From Bacteroidales bacterium (GTDB lineage: Bacteria > Bacteroidota > Bacteroidia > Bacteroidales > UBA932), in contig JAEENZ010000043.1 of NCBI GenBank assembly GCA_016283985.1, positions 1 to 34,429 on the forward strand: a stretch of 34,429 nt of DNA, given 5' to 3'. Made by a program: the position numbers and the translations under genes. Under the pieces are notes generated by a model. That model was not told where the DNA came from. It ran no database searches and was given only the letters and a program-made list of their open reading frames with translations. Positions 1 to 9,794 of the stretch are shown here, one piece after another; positions within the stretch are counted from its first letter, which is position 1; each line of letters begins with the position of its first letter.

Positions 1-1
1 C

Positions 2-658
2 TCGGAACTGTTCGGAGGAGAGGATGTGCTGGTGGAAGTCATCCATGCAAACCCGGGGTATTTCGTAAAGGCCTTGCATGCCGTTATCTGCGATACTTAC
101 TGTCTCGATGAAGACAGGGGACTTTTCGACGGGATTCTTACCGAGGAAGAACTGCATGCAATTTGGAAATCCCTTTCTGCCAGAAATTTCCAGCGGTTCT
201 CCGAATTCACCGGTTCAGAATGCCTGAACAAGGATTATTCGGCTTACATGCTGGAGAATATCATCGAAAGTGCACGGTCCGACATGGCCTCCGGGGACGT
301 GCAGCTGCGCCTTCGTTTTTCCCATGATGCCGGATTGCTCATGCTGCTTCCTCTAATGGACCTGAACGGTTTTGGGCGTGGTTGCTCGGATTTCGAAGAT
401 GCGGTTAGGGTATTCCCCAATTACAATATCCCGATGGGCAGTTCCCTTCAGTTTATCTTTTTCCGTAACCCCAGGGGGAAGATTTTCGTAAAGGTCCTCC
501 TTAATGAGAAGGAGGCTAGCCTGCCTCTTCGCGGGAAAGGTCCCTACTATAAATGGAAGCGCTTTGTAAGGCATTACCGGCCAATAATTTCAGCATCGAA
601 AAAGAAAATAGAAAAAGAACGTGGTATTACAGAGCTATGGCAAAGACAGACATCATAA
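2..658 (+). CDS. Histidine-type acid phosphatase, C-terminal part (5' end outside window)
   Basis: The frame is open to the left edge, so this is the C-terminal part of a longer gene; a GTG at 26 is in frame but there is no reason to take it as the start. The fragment carries the sequence LRFSHDAG (the HD at about 323-328), which fits the C-terminal His-Asp motif of the histidine acid phosphatase clan, where the Asp is the proton donor. The following hydrophobic segment, the KVLLNEKEASLPL segment and the PYYKWKRFVRHYR end resemble Bacteroidetes members related to MINPP/phytases. The N-terminal RHG catalytic motif would lie upstream and cannot be seen. Such enzymes are usually periplasmic or surface-exposed and release phosphate from inositol phosphates or other phosphomonoesters; the substrate here is inference. 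Its end overlaps the next gene by 22 bases, which suggests co-transcription. Confidence 0.7.
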   Translation, partial: SELFGGEDVLVEVIHANPGYFVKALHAVICDTYCLDEDRGLFDGILTEEELHAIWKSLSARNFQRFSEFTGSECLNKDYSAYMLENIIESARSDMASGDVQLRLRFSHDAGLLMLLPLMDLNGFGRGCSDFEDAVRVFPNYNIPMGSSLQFIFFRNPRGKIFVKVLLNEKEASLPLRGKGPYYKWKRFVRHYRPIISASKKKIEKERGITELWQRQTS

Positions 659-1500
659 TCCTTGTTGAAAGTGGCGCTACCAAGAGCGACTGGCGCCTTG
701 TCGATTGCAATGGGACGACCTTAAGACAGTTCCTGCGGCCGGGAATGAACGTGTCCACCATGAAAATGGATGACATCCGTTCGATCATTGCCGAGGCGTT
801 CGAAAGCGAAGGGCTCGGCAGCGCCGGAGCCCGCGGCTTCTTCCTTTATGCGGCCGGGGTGGTGACGCCTTCCATCCGAGAGGAGATAGTCGCCCATGTA
901 AAAACCGTTTCAGGGATAACTGAAGCCGATGTACAGGACGACCTGATGGGAGCGGCACGTGCCGTATGCGGCCATGCTCCCGGTATCGCCGCCATCCTTG
1001 GCACAGGCTCCAACGCCTGCTTCTATGATGGGGTGGGCATCCATCGCAATGTTTACTCGGGTGGGTTCATCCTTGGAGACGAAGGCAGTGCCGCCACCCT
1101 CGGGAAGCTGTTTCTCGCAGATTATCTCAAAGAACTCGTACCTGCACAGGTAGCATCGGATTTTGAAAAAGAATTCGATGCATCTTATGCTTCGATAGTT
1201 CAGAACGTTTATCGTTCGGTATCTCCTTCCGGATACCTCGGAAGTCTGGCCCCATTCATTGTAAGTCATGCCGGGGATCCATATGTAAAAAAACTTGTAG
1301 AGGGCAACTTCCGCGCTTTCATCAAGCGGGTATTAAGTCATTACGACACCGTGACCTACCCCGTTGGGATAGTAGGCGGGTTCGGCTGGGCCTGCAGGGA
1401 TATGCTTGAGCCTTTGCTGGAGGAGAACGGTATCCGCGTGGCCGGTTTTGTCAATGCTCCAATCGAGGGGCTTTGCAAATATCACGCTATCCCTCGGTAA
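637..1500 (+). CDS. BadF/BadG-family N-acetylglucosamine kinase-like protein
   Basis: The 287-residue product belongs to the ASKHA (actin/hexokinase) fold. The N-terminal ESGATKSDWRLVD is the phosphate-1 loop of the BadF/BadG/BcrA/BcrD ATPase group, and ILGTGSNAC plus GGFILGDEGSAATLG are the phosphate-2 and sugar-side motifs found in eukaryote-like N-acetylglucosamine kinases. The length matches the short Bacteroidetes members (about 280 residues). The expected role is cytoplasmic ATP-dependent phosphorylation of GlcNAc or another amino sugar salvaged from cell wall or host glycans. The ATG at 637 is chosen because it puts the phosphate-1 loop ten residues from the N terminus; upstream in-frame codons lie inside the phosphatase gene. 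The first acidic residue of the loop is Glu rather than the more common Asp. The 3' end overlaps the convergent hydrolase gene by 14 bases. Confidence 0.83.
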   Translation: MAKTDIIILVESGATKSDWRLVDCNGTTLRQFLRPGMNVSTMKMDDIRSIIAEAFESEGLGSAGARGFFLYAAGVVTPSIREEIVAHVKTVSGITEADVQDDLMGAARAVCGHAPGIAAILGTGSNACFYDGVGIHRNVYSGGFILGDEGSAATLGKLFLADYLKELVPAQVASDFEKEFDASYASIVQNVYRSVSPSGYLGSLAPFIVSHAGDPYVKKLVEGNFRAFIKRVLSHYDTVTYPVGIVGGFGWACRDMLEPLLEENGIRVAGFVNAPIEGLCKYHAIPR

Positions 1501-2101
1501 ATAATTCTTCCCGTTCATTGAATGGCTCCAGGAAGGGATTTTCCGTGCGCTCGCGGGCGATGGTGCTGGCAGGCCCGTGGCCGGGGTAGATGTCGGTTTC
1601 GCCGGGGAGGAAGATGAGTTTTTCCATTATCGAACGGATTTCGGAGTCATAGTCGCCCCCCGGCAGGTCGGTGCGGCCTATGCTGCCGGCGAACAGCGTG
1701 TCGCCGGTGAACAGTACGTGTTCGGTATCGTTATAGTAGCAGACGCTGTCGGGAGTATGGCCCGGGGTGGGGATAACCTTGAAGCCGTATAGGGCTGCGC
1801 CGGCGTCGTTCCCGTCTTCGCCGAAAAAAGGCTCAGCCGGAAACGCGCCGGTCTCCGCCTGTGCTGATTTTACGGGTATTCCGAAGCGTTCAACCAGGGC
1901 TGCCACCCCCAGCGTGTGATCCCAATGGCTGTGGGTCAGGAGGATGGCCTCCGGCCGGAGCCTTTCGGCCTCCAGATAGCTGTACAGCCCGTCCTGTTCC
2001 CCGCCGGCGAAGCCCGGATCTATGATTACGCAGCGGCCCCCGTCGGAAACCACATAGCAGTTCTCCTGGAAGGCATTGCAGACAAATCTCTTGATCTTCA
2101 T
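1487..2101 (-). CDS. MBL-fold metallo-hydrolase, glyoxalase II-like
   Basis: The 204-residue cytoplasmic protein has the full set of metallo-beta-lactamase-fold metal ligands: THSHWDH (H57, H59, D61, H62), H115 in PTPGHTPDS, D134 in FTGDTLF and H175 in YPGHGP. The opening MKIKRFVCNAFQENCYVV is the usual beginning of the small hydroxyacylglutathione-hydrolase-like subgroup, which supports the ATG at 2101 over a longer frame reaching 2149. Members hydrolyse thioesters such as S-lactoylglutathione or related compounds; the real substrate cannot be read from sequence, particularly since many Bacteroidales lack glutathione. The gene converges on the GlcNAc-kinase-like gene and is divergent from the deoxynucleoside kinase operon. 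It has its own promoter-like box directly before the ATG. Confidence 0.85.
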   Translation of the reverse strand: MKIKRFVCNAFQENCYVVSDGGRCVIIDPGFAGGEQDGLYSYLEAERLRPEAILLTHSHWDHTLGVAALVERFGIPVKSAQAETGAFPAEPFFGEDGNDAGAALYGFKVIPTPGHTPDSVCYYNDTEHVLFTGDTLFAGSIGRTDLPGGDYDSEIRSIMEKLIFLPGETDIYPGHGPASTIARERTENPFLEPFNEREELFTEG

Positions 2102-2106
2102 GACCC

Positions 2107-2114
2107 CAAATATA
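2107..2114 (-). promoter_or_regulatory. Candidate -7 promoter box of the MBL hydrolase gene
   Basis: On the minus strand this reads TATATTTG, an exact match to the Bacteroidetes -7 consensus TAnnTTTG. It ends five bases before the ATG at 2101, so initiation at the usual distance would fall at or next to the A of the start codon. No TTTG -33 element is found at the usual 19-21 base spacing. Assigned by motif only. Confidence 0.45.
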
Positions 2115-2196
2115 CGAATAAACCTGCTATCGCACTCCAGCGCTTCCAAAAAAGCGAACGAAAGGCAGAATTATTATATAATTCAGAATAAAATGT

Positions 2197-2204
2197 TAAA
2201 TTTG
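2197..2204 (+). promoter_or_regulatory. Candidate -7 promoter box of the deoxynucleoside kinase operon
   Basis: TAAATTTG matches TAnnTTTG exactly and sits in an AT-rich stretch (about 2160-2215) that stands out from the GC-rich surroundings. Initiation a few bases downstream would give a leader of about 20 bases before the ATG at 2230. A clear TTTG -33 element is not visible. Confidence 0.5.
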
Positions 2205-2229
2205 TAGGTTAAGACCAAAATGTGTACTA

Positions 2230-2841
2230 ATGCATATAGGCGTAGCAGGTAATATCGGTAGCGGCAAGACCACCCTCACAAGGATGCTGGCGGAGCATTA
2301 CGGCTGGAAACCCCAGTTCGAATCCGTCACGTACAATCCATATCTCGAGGACTACTACAAGGATATCCCCCGCTGGTCCTACAATCTGGAAACATACTTC
2401 CTCGCCCAGCGTTTCCGCGACGTGCTGGAAATCGCCAAATCCAAAGAAACCATCATTCAGGACCGCACGATTTCCGAAGGCGTCTACATCTTCGTGGCCA
2501 ACAACTACGAGATGGGCAACCTCTCCGACCGGGACTACCAGACCTACATGCAACTGTTCGAACTGATGATGAGCACGGTGAAGCAGCCGGACCTCCTCAT
2601 CTACCTAAAATCCGGCATCGAGCATCTGGTGGCAAACATCCAGAAGCGCGGGCGGGAATATGAGCAGAGCATCAGCATCGAGTATCTGGACGGTCTCAAC
2701 CGCCACTACGAGGAGTGGATTTCCAAATACACGGGTCCGCTGCTCATCGTGGAGACAGACAACCTGGATTTCAAGAATAACCCCGAAGACTTCGCGGCGA
2801 TCACCGACCGCATCGACGCCCAGCTCTTCGGCCTGTTTTGA
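2230..2841 (+). CDS. Deoxynucleoside kinase, first of a tandem pair
   Basis: The 203-residue protein is a member of the dCK/dGK/dAK-type deoxynucleoside kinase family, which salvages deoxynucleosides to 5'-monophosphates using ATP. The P-loop GNIGSGKTT is at residues 7-15, the catalytic DRT motif at 78-80 and the arginine-rich LID KRGREYE at 139-145. The length is typical of bacterial members. It lies first in a plus-strand block and is followed after 20 bases by a paralogue that aligns without gaps; by hand count 127 of 203 positions are identical (about 63 %). Compared with its neighbour it has AQRF instead of NKRF at 59-62 and ISEGVYIF instead of IYEDARIF at 81-88, both close to the nucleoside-binding region in this family, so a different base preference is a reasonable inference. 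The exact substrate is unknown. Confidence 0.9.
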   Translation: MHIGVAGNIGSGKTTLTRMLAEHYGWKPQFESVTYNPYLEDYYKDIPRWSYNLETYFLAQRFRDVLEIAKSKETIIQDRTISEGVYIFVANNYEMGNLSDRDYQTYMQLFELMMSTVKQPDLLIYLKSGIEHLVANIQKRGREYEQSISIEYLDGLNRHYEEWISKYTGPLLIVETDNLDFKNNPEDFAAITDRIDAQLFGLF

Positions 2842-2861
2842 AAATTAAAACTTTAAGAGTC

Positions 2862-3503
2862 ATGCATATAGCTATCGCAGGTAATATCGGAAGCGGCAAG
2901 ACCACTCTCACAAAGATGCTGGCCGCCCACTACGGATGGATTCCCAAGTTCGAGTCTGTAGATTTCAACCCTTATCTCTCCGACTTCTACGAGGATATGG
3001 CGCGCTGGTCGTTCAACCTCCAGATCTACTTCCTGAACAAGCGTTTCAAGGACGTGGTGGACATCTCCAAGACCGACGACATCATCATCCAGGACCGCAC
3101 CATCTACGAGGATGCCCGCATCTTCGCCCCGAACCTGCACGACATGGGCCTCATGAGCTCCCGGGACTTCGAGAACTACTCGGACCTCTTCGACCTCATG
3201 ATGAGCCTTGTGGGCTATCCGGACCTGCTCATCTACCTCAAGAGCAGCATCCCGAACCTCATCGCCCAGATCCAGAAGCGCGGCCGCGAATACGAGCGCA
3301 GCATACGCATAGACTACCTTACCGGCCTGAACGAAAAGTATGAAAACTGGATTGCCGACTACAAGGGTAACCTTCTGGTGATAGATGCCGACAACATCAA
3401 GTTCGGCAACAAGCCGGAGGATTTCGAGAAGGTGACCGACATGATCGACGCGCAGATGTTCGGACTCTTCTCCGCTCCCAAACCGAAAACCACAGATTTC
3501 TAA
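2862..3503 (+). CDS. Deoxynucleoside kinase, second of a tandem pair
   Basis: The 213-residue paralogue of the preceding kinase has the same P-loop (GNIGSGKTT, 7-15), DRT motif (78-80) and KRGREYE LID (139-145), and a ten-residue C-terminal extension that the first copy lacks. The ATG at 2862 is preferred over an upstream in-frame TTG at 2838, because it gives an N terminus that lines up residue for residue with the first copy. In lactobacilli, tandem paralogous genes encode the two subunits of heterodimeric deoxyadenosine kinases; the same arrangement is possible here, but homodimers of distinct specificity are equally compatible. The acyl-CoA ligase gene starts four bases after the stop. 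Confidence 0.9.
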   Translation: MHIAIAGNIGSGKTTLTKMLAAHYGWIPKFESVDFNPYLSDFYEDMARWSFNLQIYFLNKRFKDVVDISKTDDIIIQDRTIYEDARIFAPNLHDMGLMSSRDFENYSDLFDLMMSLVGYPDLLIYLKSSIPNLIAQIQKRGREYERSIRIDYLTGLNEKYENWIADYKGNLLVIDADNIKFGNKPEDFEKVTDMIDAQMFGLFSAPKPKTTDF

Positions 3504-3507
3504 TACT

Positions 3508-5433
<1,926 letters not shown>

Positions 5434-5445
5434 TCTAGTTATATT

Positions 5446-6714
5446 ATGGCAACCGAAAAGAAACAGAACTACACCCCGGCCATCGTGGTGATGTTCGCAC
5501 TCTTCTTCATGATCGCGTTCGTCACGAACCTTGCTGGTTCCATGGGCGTGATCGTCACCAACCAGTTCGGCGCTTCCAAGGCTCTCTCGCAGCTCGGAAC
5601 TCTCGCCAACTTCATCGCTTATGCCTGCATGGGCATCCCTGCCGGTATCATCCTCAAGCGCAAGGGCTATAAGTTCACCGCCCTGGCGGCCGTCACCGTC
5701 GGCCTTGTCGGCGTGGCCATCCAGTTCCTCTCCGGATATGTGGAGAGCTTCGGCGTGTACGTGCTCGGCGCTTTCGTGGCCGGCTTCTCGATGTGCATGC
5801 TCAACATCGTCGTGAACCCCATGCTCAACACCCTGGGCGGCGGCGGCAACAAGGGTAACCAGCTGATCCAGTGGGGCGGCACCTGCAACTCCACCGGCGG
5901 CACCCTGGCACCTATCTTCGTCGGTTGGCTCGTCGGCGGCAGCATCGCGGATGCAACCGTTTCCAAGGCAGCTCCCGTGATGATCATCGCCATGGCCATC
6001 TTCGCTATCGCATTCGTCATCATCTGGTTCACCCAGATTCCCGAGCCTCACATGGAGACTCCCGAAGAGAAGGCGGCCCGCCTTGCCGGCAACGTGAAGA
6101 AGGATCCCCACAGCGCGCTCAGCTTCCGTCACTTCGTGCTCGGAGCCATCGCAATCTTCTTCTATGTGGGTATCGAGGTGGGTATTCCGAATACCGCCAA
6201 CGTGCACTTCAGCAGCATTCCCAACGTGGGTCCCGCCCTTGCAGGAACCATGATCGGATTCTACTGGTTCAGCATGCTGATCGGCCGTCTGGTGGGTGCT
6301 TCCGCCGGATCGAAGGTCAGCAGCAAGATGATGCTCGGCGTAATGTCCTCCGTGGCCATCGCCCTGCTTCTCTGCGCCATCTTCGTGCCTGAGACCATCG
6401 AGATCAAGGTCGGTGCGAACGTGATTCCACTTTCGCTCGGATTCCTCGTGCTCTGTGGCCTCTGCACCTCCATCATGTGGGGCGCAATCTTCAACCTTGC
6501 GGTAGAAGGCCTCGGCAAGTACACCGCAGCAGCTTCCGGCATCTTCATGACTCTGGTCTGCGGCGGCGGCATCATCCCGTTCTTCCAGAACCTCCTTGCC
6601 GACCACGTGGGCTCCATGCAGAGCTACTGGCTCATCATCGCCTGCCTCGGTTTCCTCGTATACTATGCATTCCTCGGTTCGAAGAATGTCAACAAAGATA
6701 TTCCGGTAGAATAA
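5446..6714 (+). CDS. FucP-like sugar permease (MFS, FHS family)
   Basis: The 422-residue hydrophobic protein has about twelve predicted membrane segments. An early GIPAGIILKRKGYK loop after the second helix is the FucP/FHS-family version of the MFS loop 2-3 signature, and a central hydrophilic loop (about residues 200-225) separates the two six-helix halves. FHS permeases are proton symporters for L-fucose, glucose, galactose or related sugars. It is followed after a single base by a ROK sugar kinase, so a transporter/kinase pair for a free hexose (glucose, mannose or an amino sugar) is the best inference. The start at 5446 gives a short hydrophilic N terminus before the first helix, which is normal for the family. 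Confidence 0.85.
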   Translation: MATEKKQNYTPAIVVMFALFFMIAFVTNLAGSMGVIVTNQFGASKALSQLGTLANFIAYACMGIPAGIILKRKGYKFTALAAVTVGLVGVAIQFLSGYVESFGVYVLGAFVAGFSMCMLNIVVNPMLNTLGGGGNKGNQLIQWGGTCNSTGGTLAPIFVGWLVGGSIADATVSKAAPVMIIAMAIFAIAFVIIWFTQIPEPHMETPEEKAARLAGNVKKDPHSALSFRHFVLGAIAIFFYVGIEVGIPNTANVHFSSIPNVGPALAGTMIGFYWFSMLIGRLVGASAGSKVSSKMMLGVMSSVAIALLLCAIFVPETIEIKVGANVIPLSLGFLVLCGLCTSIMWGAIFNLAVEGLGKYTAAASGIFMTLVCGGGIIPFFQNLLADHVGSMQSYWLIIACLGFLVYYAFLGSKNVNKDIPVE

Positions 6715-6715
6715 T

Positions 6716-7675
6716 ATGGAAAAAGATTTCGTAGTAGGTATAGACATCGGCGGCCAGAGCAGTAAGCTCGGCGTGGTCGATGCACGCGGCGAGGTTCTCG
6801 CCCAGAGCGTGGTCATGGCCAATCCCAGCGCGGATGCCAACGTGATTATCAAGGAACTTGCCGATGCTGTCATCAAGCTGGTGGCCCAGTCCGGCAAGCA
6901 CGGCCAGATCCGCGGCATAGGCGTGGGCGCCCCCAACGGCAACTATTACACCGGAAGCATAGCCTTCGCCCCCAATCTTCCCTGGGCCGCACACGGCGAG
7001 GTGAAGTTCGCGGAAAAGCTCTCCGAAGCATGCGGAGGCATACCCGTATCCCTTACCAACGATGCCAATGCGGCAGCCGTGGGTGAGATGACATACGGTG
7101 TCGCCAAGGGCATGAAGCACTTCATAATGATCACCCTCGGCACCGGCGTGGGTTCCGGTATCGTGATCGACGGCAAGGTGGTCTACGGAGCCGACGGTTT
7201 CGCAGGCGAGCTCGGCCACACCATCGCGGTGCGTCACAACGGACGCCTCTGCGGATGCGGCCGCACAGGCTGCCTGGAGGCCTACTGCTCCGCCATCGGA
7301 GTGGCCCGCACGGCACGCGAGTGGCTGGACCTCAGCGATGAGCCTTCACTCCTCCGCGAGTGCCAGAACATCACTTCCAAGGACGTCTACGATGCGGCCA
7401 AGGAAGGCGATGCCGTGGCTCTGCGCGTTTTCAACTTCACCGGACGCATTCTTGGCGAGAAACTTGCAGACTTCATCCAGTTCTCCGCCCCCGAGGCCAT
7501 CGTGCTTTTCGGCGGACTGGCCCGCGCCAAGGAGTTCATTTACGAGCCCACCCTCAAGGCGATGAACGACAACGTGCTGCCTTTGTGGAAGGGAAAGGTG
7601 AAATTGCTGTTCTCCCAGCTGAAGGAAAGCGATGCCGCCATACTCGGCGCATCGGCTCTCGCCTGGGAACTTTAG
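6716..7675 (+). CDS. ROK-family sugar kinase (glucokinase-like)
   Basis: The 319-residue protein shows the ROK pattern: an N-terminal phosphate loop VGIDIGGQSSKLGVVD, catalytic D116 in TNDANAAAVGE, the ATP-binding TLGTGVGSGIV (140-150), and the zinc site formed by H168 (ELGHT) and C179, C181 and C186 in CGCGRTGCLE. The ROK family includes glucokinases, fructokinases, mannokinases and N-acylmannosamine kinases, and sequence inspection does not separate them. Placement one base after a FucP-like permease argues that it phosphorylates the sugar that the permease imports. It is cytoplasmic. ATG at 6716 is the only sensible start because the phosphate loop begins within the first ten residues. Confidence 0.9.
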   Translation: MEKDFVVGIDIGGQSSKLGVVDARGEVLAQSVVMANPSADANVIIKELADAVIKLVAQSGKHGQIRGIGVGAPNGNYYTGSIAFAPNLPWAAHGEVKFAEKLSEACGGIPVSLTNDANAAAVGEMTYGVAKGMKHFIMITLGTGVGSGIVIDGKVVYGADGFAGELGHTIAVRHNGRLCGCGRTGCLEAYCSAIGVARTAREWLDLSDEPSLLRECQNITSKDVYDAAKEGDAVALRVFNFTGRILGEKLADFIQFSAPEAIVLFGGLARAKEFIYEPTLKAMNDNVLPLWKGKVKLLFSQLKESDAAILGASALAWEL

Positions 7676-7701
7676 AAACAACTTTAAACATTTATAAAAC
7701 A

Positions 7702-8502
7702 ATGAGAAAGCATTTTTTGTTCGCAGTCCTCGCAGCAGGACTTGCTGTAGTCGCCTGCTCACCCAAGGCTGAGAAGGCGGCAGACGTGGAAGATGGCGAA
7801 GAAGCCGTCGAGACCGTAAAAGAGGTCGTGAAGACCGCTAAGGATTACAAGCCCTCCAAGGCACAGCTCGATTCCGTTTCATACCTCGTGGGTATCAACT
7901 TCGGTTCCTTCATCAAAGGATATGACTTCGGTGATCTCAACTACCGTCAGATCAAGAAGGGTATGAAGGATTTCATCAAGGCCAAGGGCAACATGCGCGA
8001 TCCCGAATTCGGCGAGCAGTTCAAGATCAACCCCGAGGAGATGAACCGTCTCTTCGGCGAGTTCCTCGAGAACAGGCGTTCCCTCAAGCTCCTCACCAAC
8101 AAGGAAGCTGAAGAGAAGTTCCTTGCCAAGAACAAGACCAAGGAAGGTGTCGTGGAGCTCGAGAGCGGCCTCCAGTACAAGATCATCAAGGAAGGCGGCG
8201 TAAAGCCTACCAGCGACAAGGATACAGTCTGGGTACGCTATCAGGGAAAGACCCTCGACGGCAACGTATTCGACGAGGTAACTCCTGACCGCGACTCCGT
8301 GCGCTTCACCCTCAACCGCGTGGTCAAGGGTTGGACCGAAGGCATCCAGCAGGTCGGCGAAGGCGGAACCATCGAACTCTATGTTCCCGCCAAGCTCGGA
8401 TACGGTGAGCGCGGCAATCAGGGCATCGAGCCCAACGCCACCCTCATCTTCACCGTGGACCTCTGCAAGGTCGCACCTTTCGTGGAGAAGGAAGCCGAGT
8501 AA
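7702..8502 (+). CDS. FKBP-type peptidyl-prolyl isomerase lipoprotein
   Basis: The 266-residue product begins with a lipoprotein signal peptide (MRKHFLFAVL and onwards) ending at a VVAC lipobox, so Cys19 should be lipidated. An acidic low-complexity linker follows, then an FKBP_N-type dimerisation region (SYLVGINFGSFIKGYDF, about 52-135), and a C-terminal FKBP domain starting near GLQYKIIKEGG and including VWVRYQGKTLDGNVFD, the VVKGWTEGIQQVGEGG core and the IPNATL-like end PNATLIFTVDL. It should act as a folding catalyst on the periplasmic or surface side of the envelope. The ATG at 7702 is chosen because it starts the signal peptide; the frame is open upstream into the ROK gene. The gap to the ROK gene is 26 bases. 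Confidence 0.9.
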   Translation: MRKHFLFAVLAAGLAVVACSPKAEKAADVEDGEEAVETVKEVVKTAKDYKPSKAQLDSVSYLVGINFGSFIKGYDFGDLNYRQIKKGMKDFIKAKGNMRDPEFGEQFKINPEEMNRLFGEFLENRRSLKLLTNKEAEEKFLAKNKTKEGVVELESGLQYKIIKEGGVKPTSDKDTVWVRYQGKTLDGNVFDEVTPDRDSVRFTLNRVVKGWTEGIQQVGEGGTIELYVPAKLGYGERGNQGIEPNATLIFTVDLCKVAPFVEKEAE

Positions 8503-8509
8503 AGATTAA

Positions 8510-9088
8510 TTACTCGTTTTCGTCATAGATGACGTCCTCTTCTTCGAGGGCGTCATCTTCGTTTTCGTCGTCCTCGTCGTCTTCGTTATCGAGGTCTTCA
8601 TCGTCGTCAAGACCGAGCATGCCGAGGATTCCGGAGGGCTTTTCGCCGGGGAGGCGGCGACGGTTGTCGGGAAGGTCTTCGAAGGCAACATAACCGTGCT
8701 CGAACTCGATGGGGAGGGGCCCCTTTGTGTCGACGATCTCGGGAAGGTTGACTTCCTTTTCGGGCTCTATGCCTTCGAAGGTGATGATGACATATTTTTT
8801 TGAGCTGACGTCGTAGAAGTACTGGTAGCGCACGATGCCCGCTTTGACAGTTTCCGCTATCGAAACTTCATCCACCGCCTTGTTGCCGGGAAGGGGCATG
8901 AGGGCGAAACGCCCCGCAACGTTGCCGGCTTCGTCGAATGCCTTGAAAAGGATCTGCTGGTCCTGAGGGAACTCGAGATCGGCGCGGAGCTGCTTGTGAA
9001 GAGTGTACAGACTGTTCGTGGCATTTACCAGATAAACCCTGTAAAAGCCCTTGATTCCTTCCAACGTGACACGGTAACGGTAAGTCAT
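8510..9088 (-). CDS. pRiA4b ORF-3-like (IS1096 passenger TnpR-like) protein with acidic tail
   Basis: The 192-residue soluble protein opens with YRYRVTLEG and then NATNSLYTLHKQLRADLEF, a layout that resembles the pRiA4b ORF-3-like/IS1096 passenger family kept as a single chromosomal gene in many Bacteroidetes. The middle part has a VRYQYFYDVSSKKYVIITFE strand pattern typical of the fold. The last 35 residues or so are almost purely Asp/Glu/Asn (about residues 158-192), a very acidic disordered tail. Function is unknown; the family name reflects an old association with mobile elements and there is no transposase, inverted repeat or other mobile-element sign here. ATG at 9088 is preferred over the longer frame to 9202, which would run through the promoter region and into the divergent gene. 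Confidence 0.65.
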   Translation of the reverse strand: MTYRYRVTLEGIKGFYRVYLVNATNSLYTLHKQLRADLEFPQDQQILFKAFDEAGNVAGRFALMPLPGNKAVDEVSIAETVKAGIVRYQYFYDVSSKKYVIITFEGIEPEKEVNLPEIVDTKGPLPIEFEHGYVAFEDLPDNRRRLPGEKPSGILGMLGLDDDEDLDNEDDEDDENEDDALEEEDVIYDENE

Positions 9089-9111
9089 CTTCCAACCAAA
9101 TTTCGTTTTAC

Positions 9112-9143
9112 ATTGCGAATATACAAGATTTTTGCTAATTTTG
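9112..9143 (+). promoter_or_regulatory. Candidate promoter of the yigZ-serC-serA block
   Basis: TAATTTTG at 9136-9143 matches TAnnTTTG exactly, and ATTG at 9112-9115, twenty bases upstream, is a three-of-four match to the -33 TTTG. The box ends three bases before the ATG at 9147, which places the expected start site on or beside the initiation codon. The region is AT-rich between two GC-rich divergent genes. Confidence 0.5.
9116..9123 (-). promoter_or_regulatory. Weak candidate -7 box of the acidic-tailed protein gene
   Basis: The minus strand reads TATATTCG, one mismatch from TAnnTTTG, 27 bases before the ATG at 9088. It overlaps the spacer of the divergent promoter, so the two would compete for polymerase if both are real. 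No -33 element is seen. Confidence 0.3.
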
Positions 9144-9146
9144 GTT

Positions 9147-9794
9147 ATGCTTTCGCCCGATAAATATCTGACCATCGCCGCGCCGTCCGAAGGGCTCTTC
9201 AAGGACAGCGGCAGCCGCTTTATCGCCTACGCGTTCCCGGTTAGCGCTGAATCGGAGGTGAAAGCCATAGTCGACAGGCTTCGGGCGGAGCATCATGGAG
9301 CGAGGCATCACTGCTTCTCCTACCGCATCGCGAAGGTCGAGGATACGCTAGAAGGCCCTGCCCTCACCAAGGAGGGCATCTGGCGCGCCAACGACGACGG
9401 CGAGCCCTCCGGAACGGCCGGAAGGCCCATCCTCGGGCAGATAGATTCGAAGGGGCTGCAGAACGTGCTGGTGGTGGTAGTGCGCTACTTCGGTGGCATC
9501 CTGCTCGGCGTGCCCGGCCTCATCAGGGCCTACAAGTCCGCCACGGCCGATGCCCTCGATAAGGCGCAGATCGTGGAGAAAACCGCCACCCGACGCTGGC
9601 AGATTGGCTTCGGATACGACCTTATGCCCGCCGTGATGGGCGAAATCAAGGCCCTCGGCCTGGAAACCACTGCCCGGGACTTCGCGGAGGAATGCAGCCT
9701 CACCGTAGACGTGCCTCTTTCGAAAGAACAAACATTTTTGGAACATACGGAAAAAATAGGTATCTTTAAAGATAAAATCATTTTAACGCTATGA
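9147..9794 (+). CDS. IMPACT/YigZ-family protein (UPF0029)
   Basis: The 215-residue cytoplasmic protein has the family landmarks: a [11 protein letters not shown] opening, HHCFSYRI, the hallmark [16 protein letters not shown], and [19 protein letters not shown], followed by the smaller C-terminal ferredoxin-like domain. Bacterial YigZ proteins are linked to ribosome or translation functions by homology to eukaryotic IMPACT, but their activity is not settled. The start is taken at ATG 9147, not the TTG at 9132, because the candidate promoter box lies between them. The stop overlaps the start of serC by four bases (ATGA), implying translational coupling. Confidence 0.9.
   Translation: MLSPDKYLTIAAPSEGLFKDSGSRFIAYAFPVSAESEVKAIVDRLRAEHHGARHHCFSYRIAKVEDTLEGPALTKEGIWRANDDGEPSGTAGRPILGQIDSKGLQNVLVVVVRYFGGILLGVPGLIRAYKSATADALDKAQIVEKTATRRWQIGFGYDLMPAVMGEIKALGLETTARDFAEECSLTVDVPLSKEQTFLEHTEKIGIFKDKIILTL

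Noticed and set aside
553..636. Longer start for the GlcNAc-kinase-like gene at 553
   Set aside because: It would add 28 basic residues overlapping the phosphatase gene by more than 100 bases; the ATG at 637 fits the family N terminus.
667..672. Glu instead of Asp in the phosphate-1 loop of the GlcNAc-kinase-like protein
   Set aside because: A conservative acid swap that I believe occurs in other Bacteroidetes members; not enough to suggest loss of activity.
8521..8557. Inverted repeats (CGTCAT-AG-ATGACG and GATGACG/CGTCATC) that might be a terminator between convergent genes
   Set aside because: They lie inside the coding sequence of the acidic tail, have no U-tract, and arise easily from repeated Asp/Glu codons.
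8510..9088. Possible mobile element because of the IS1096/pRiA4b family name
   Set aside because: No transposase, terminal inverted repeats or target duplication are present; the gene is a normal chromosomal member of the family.
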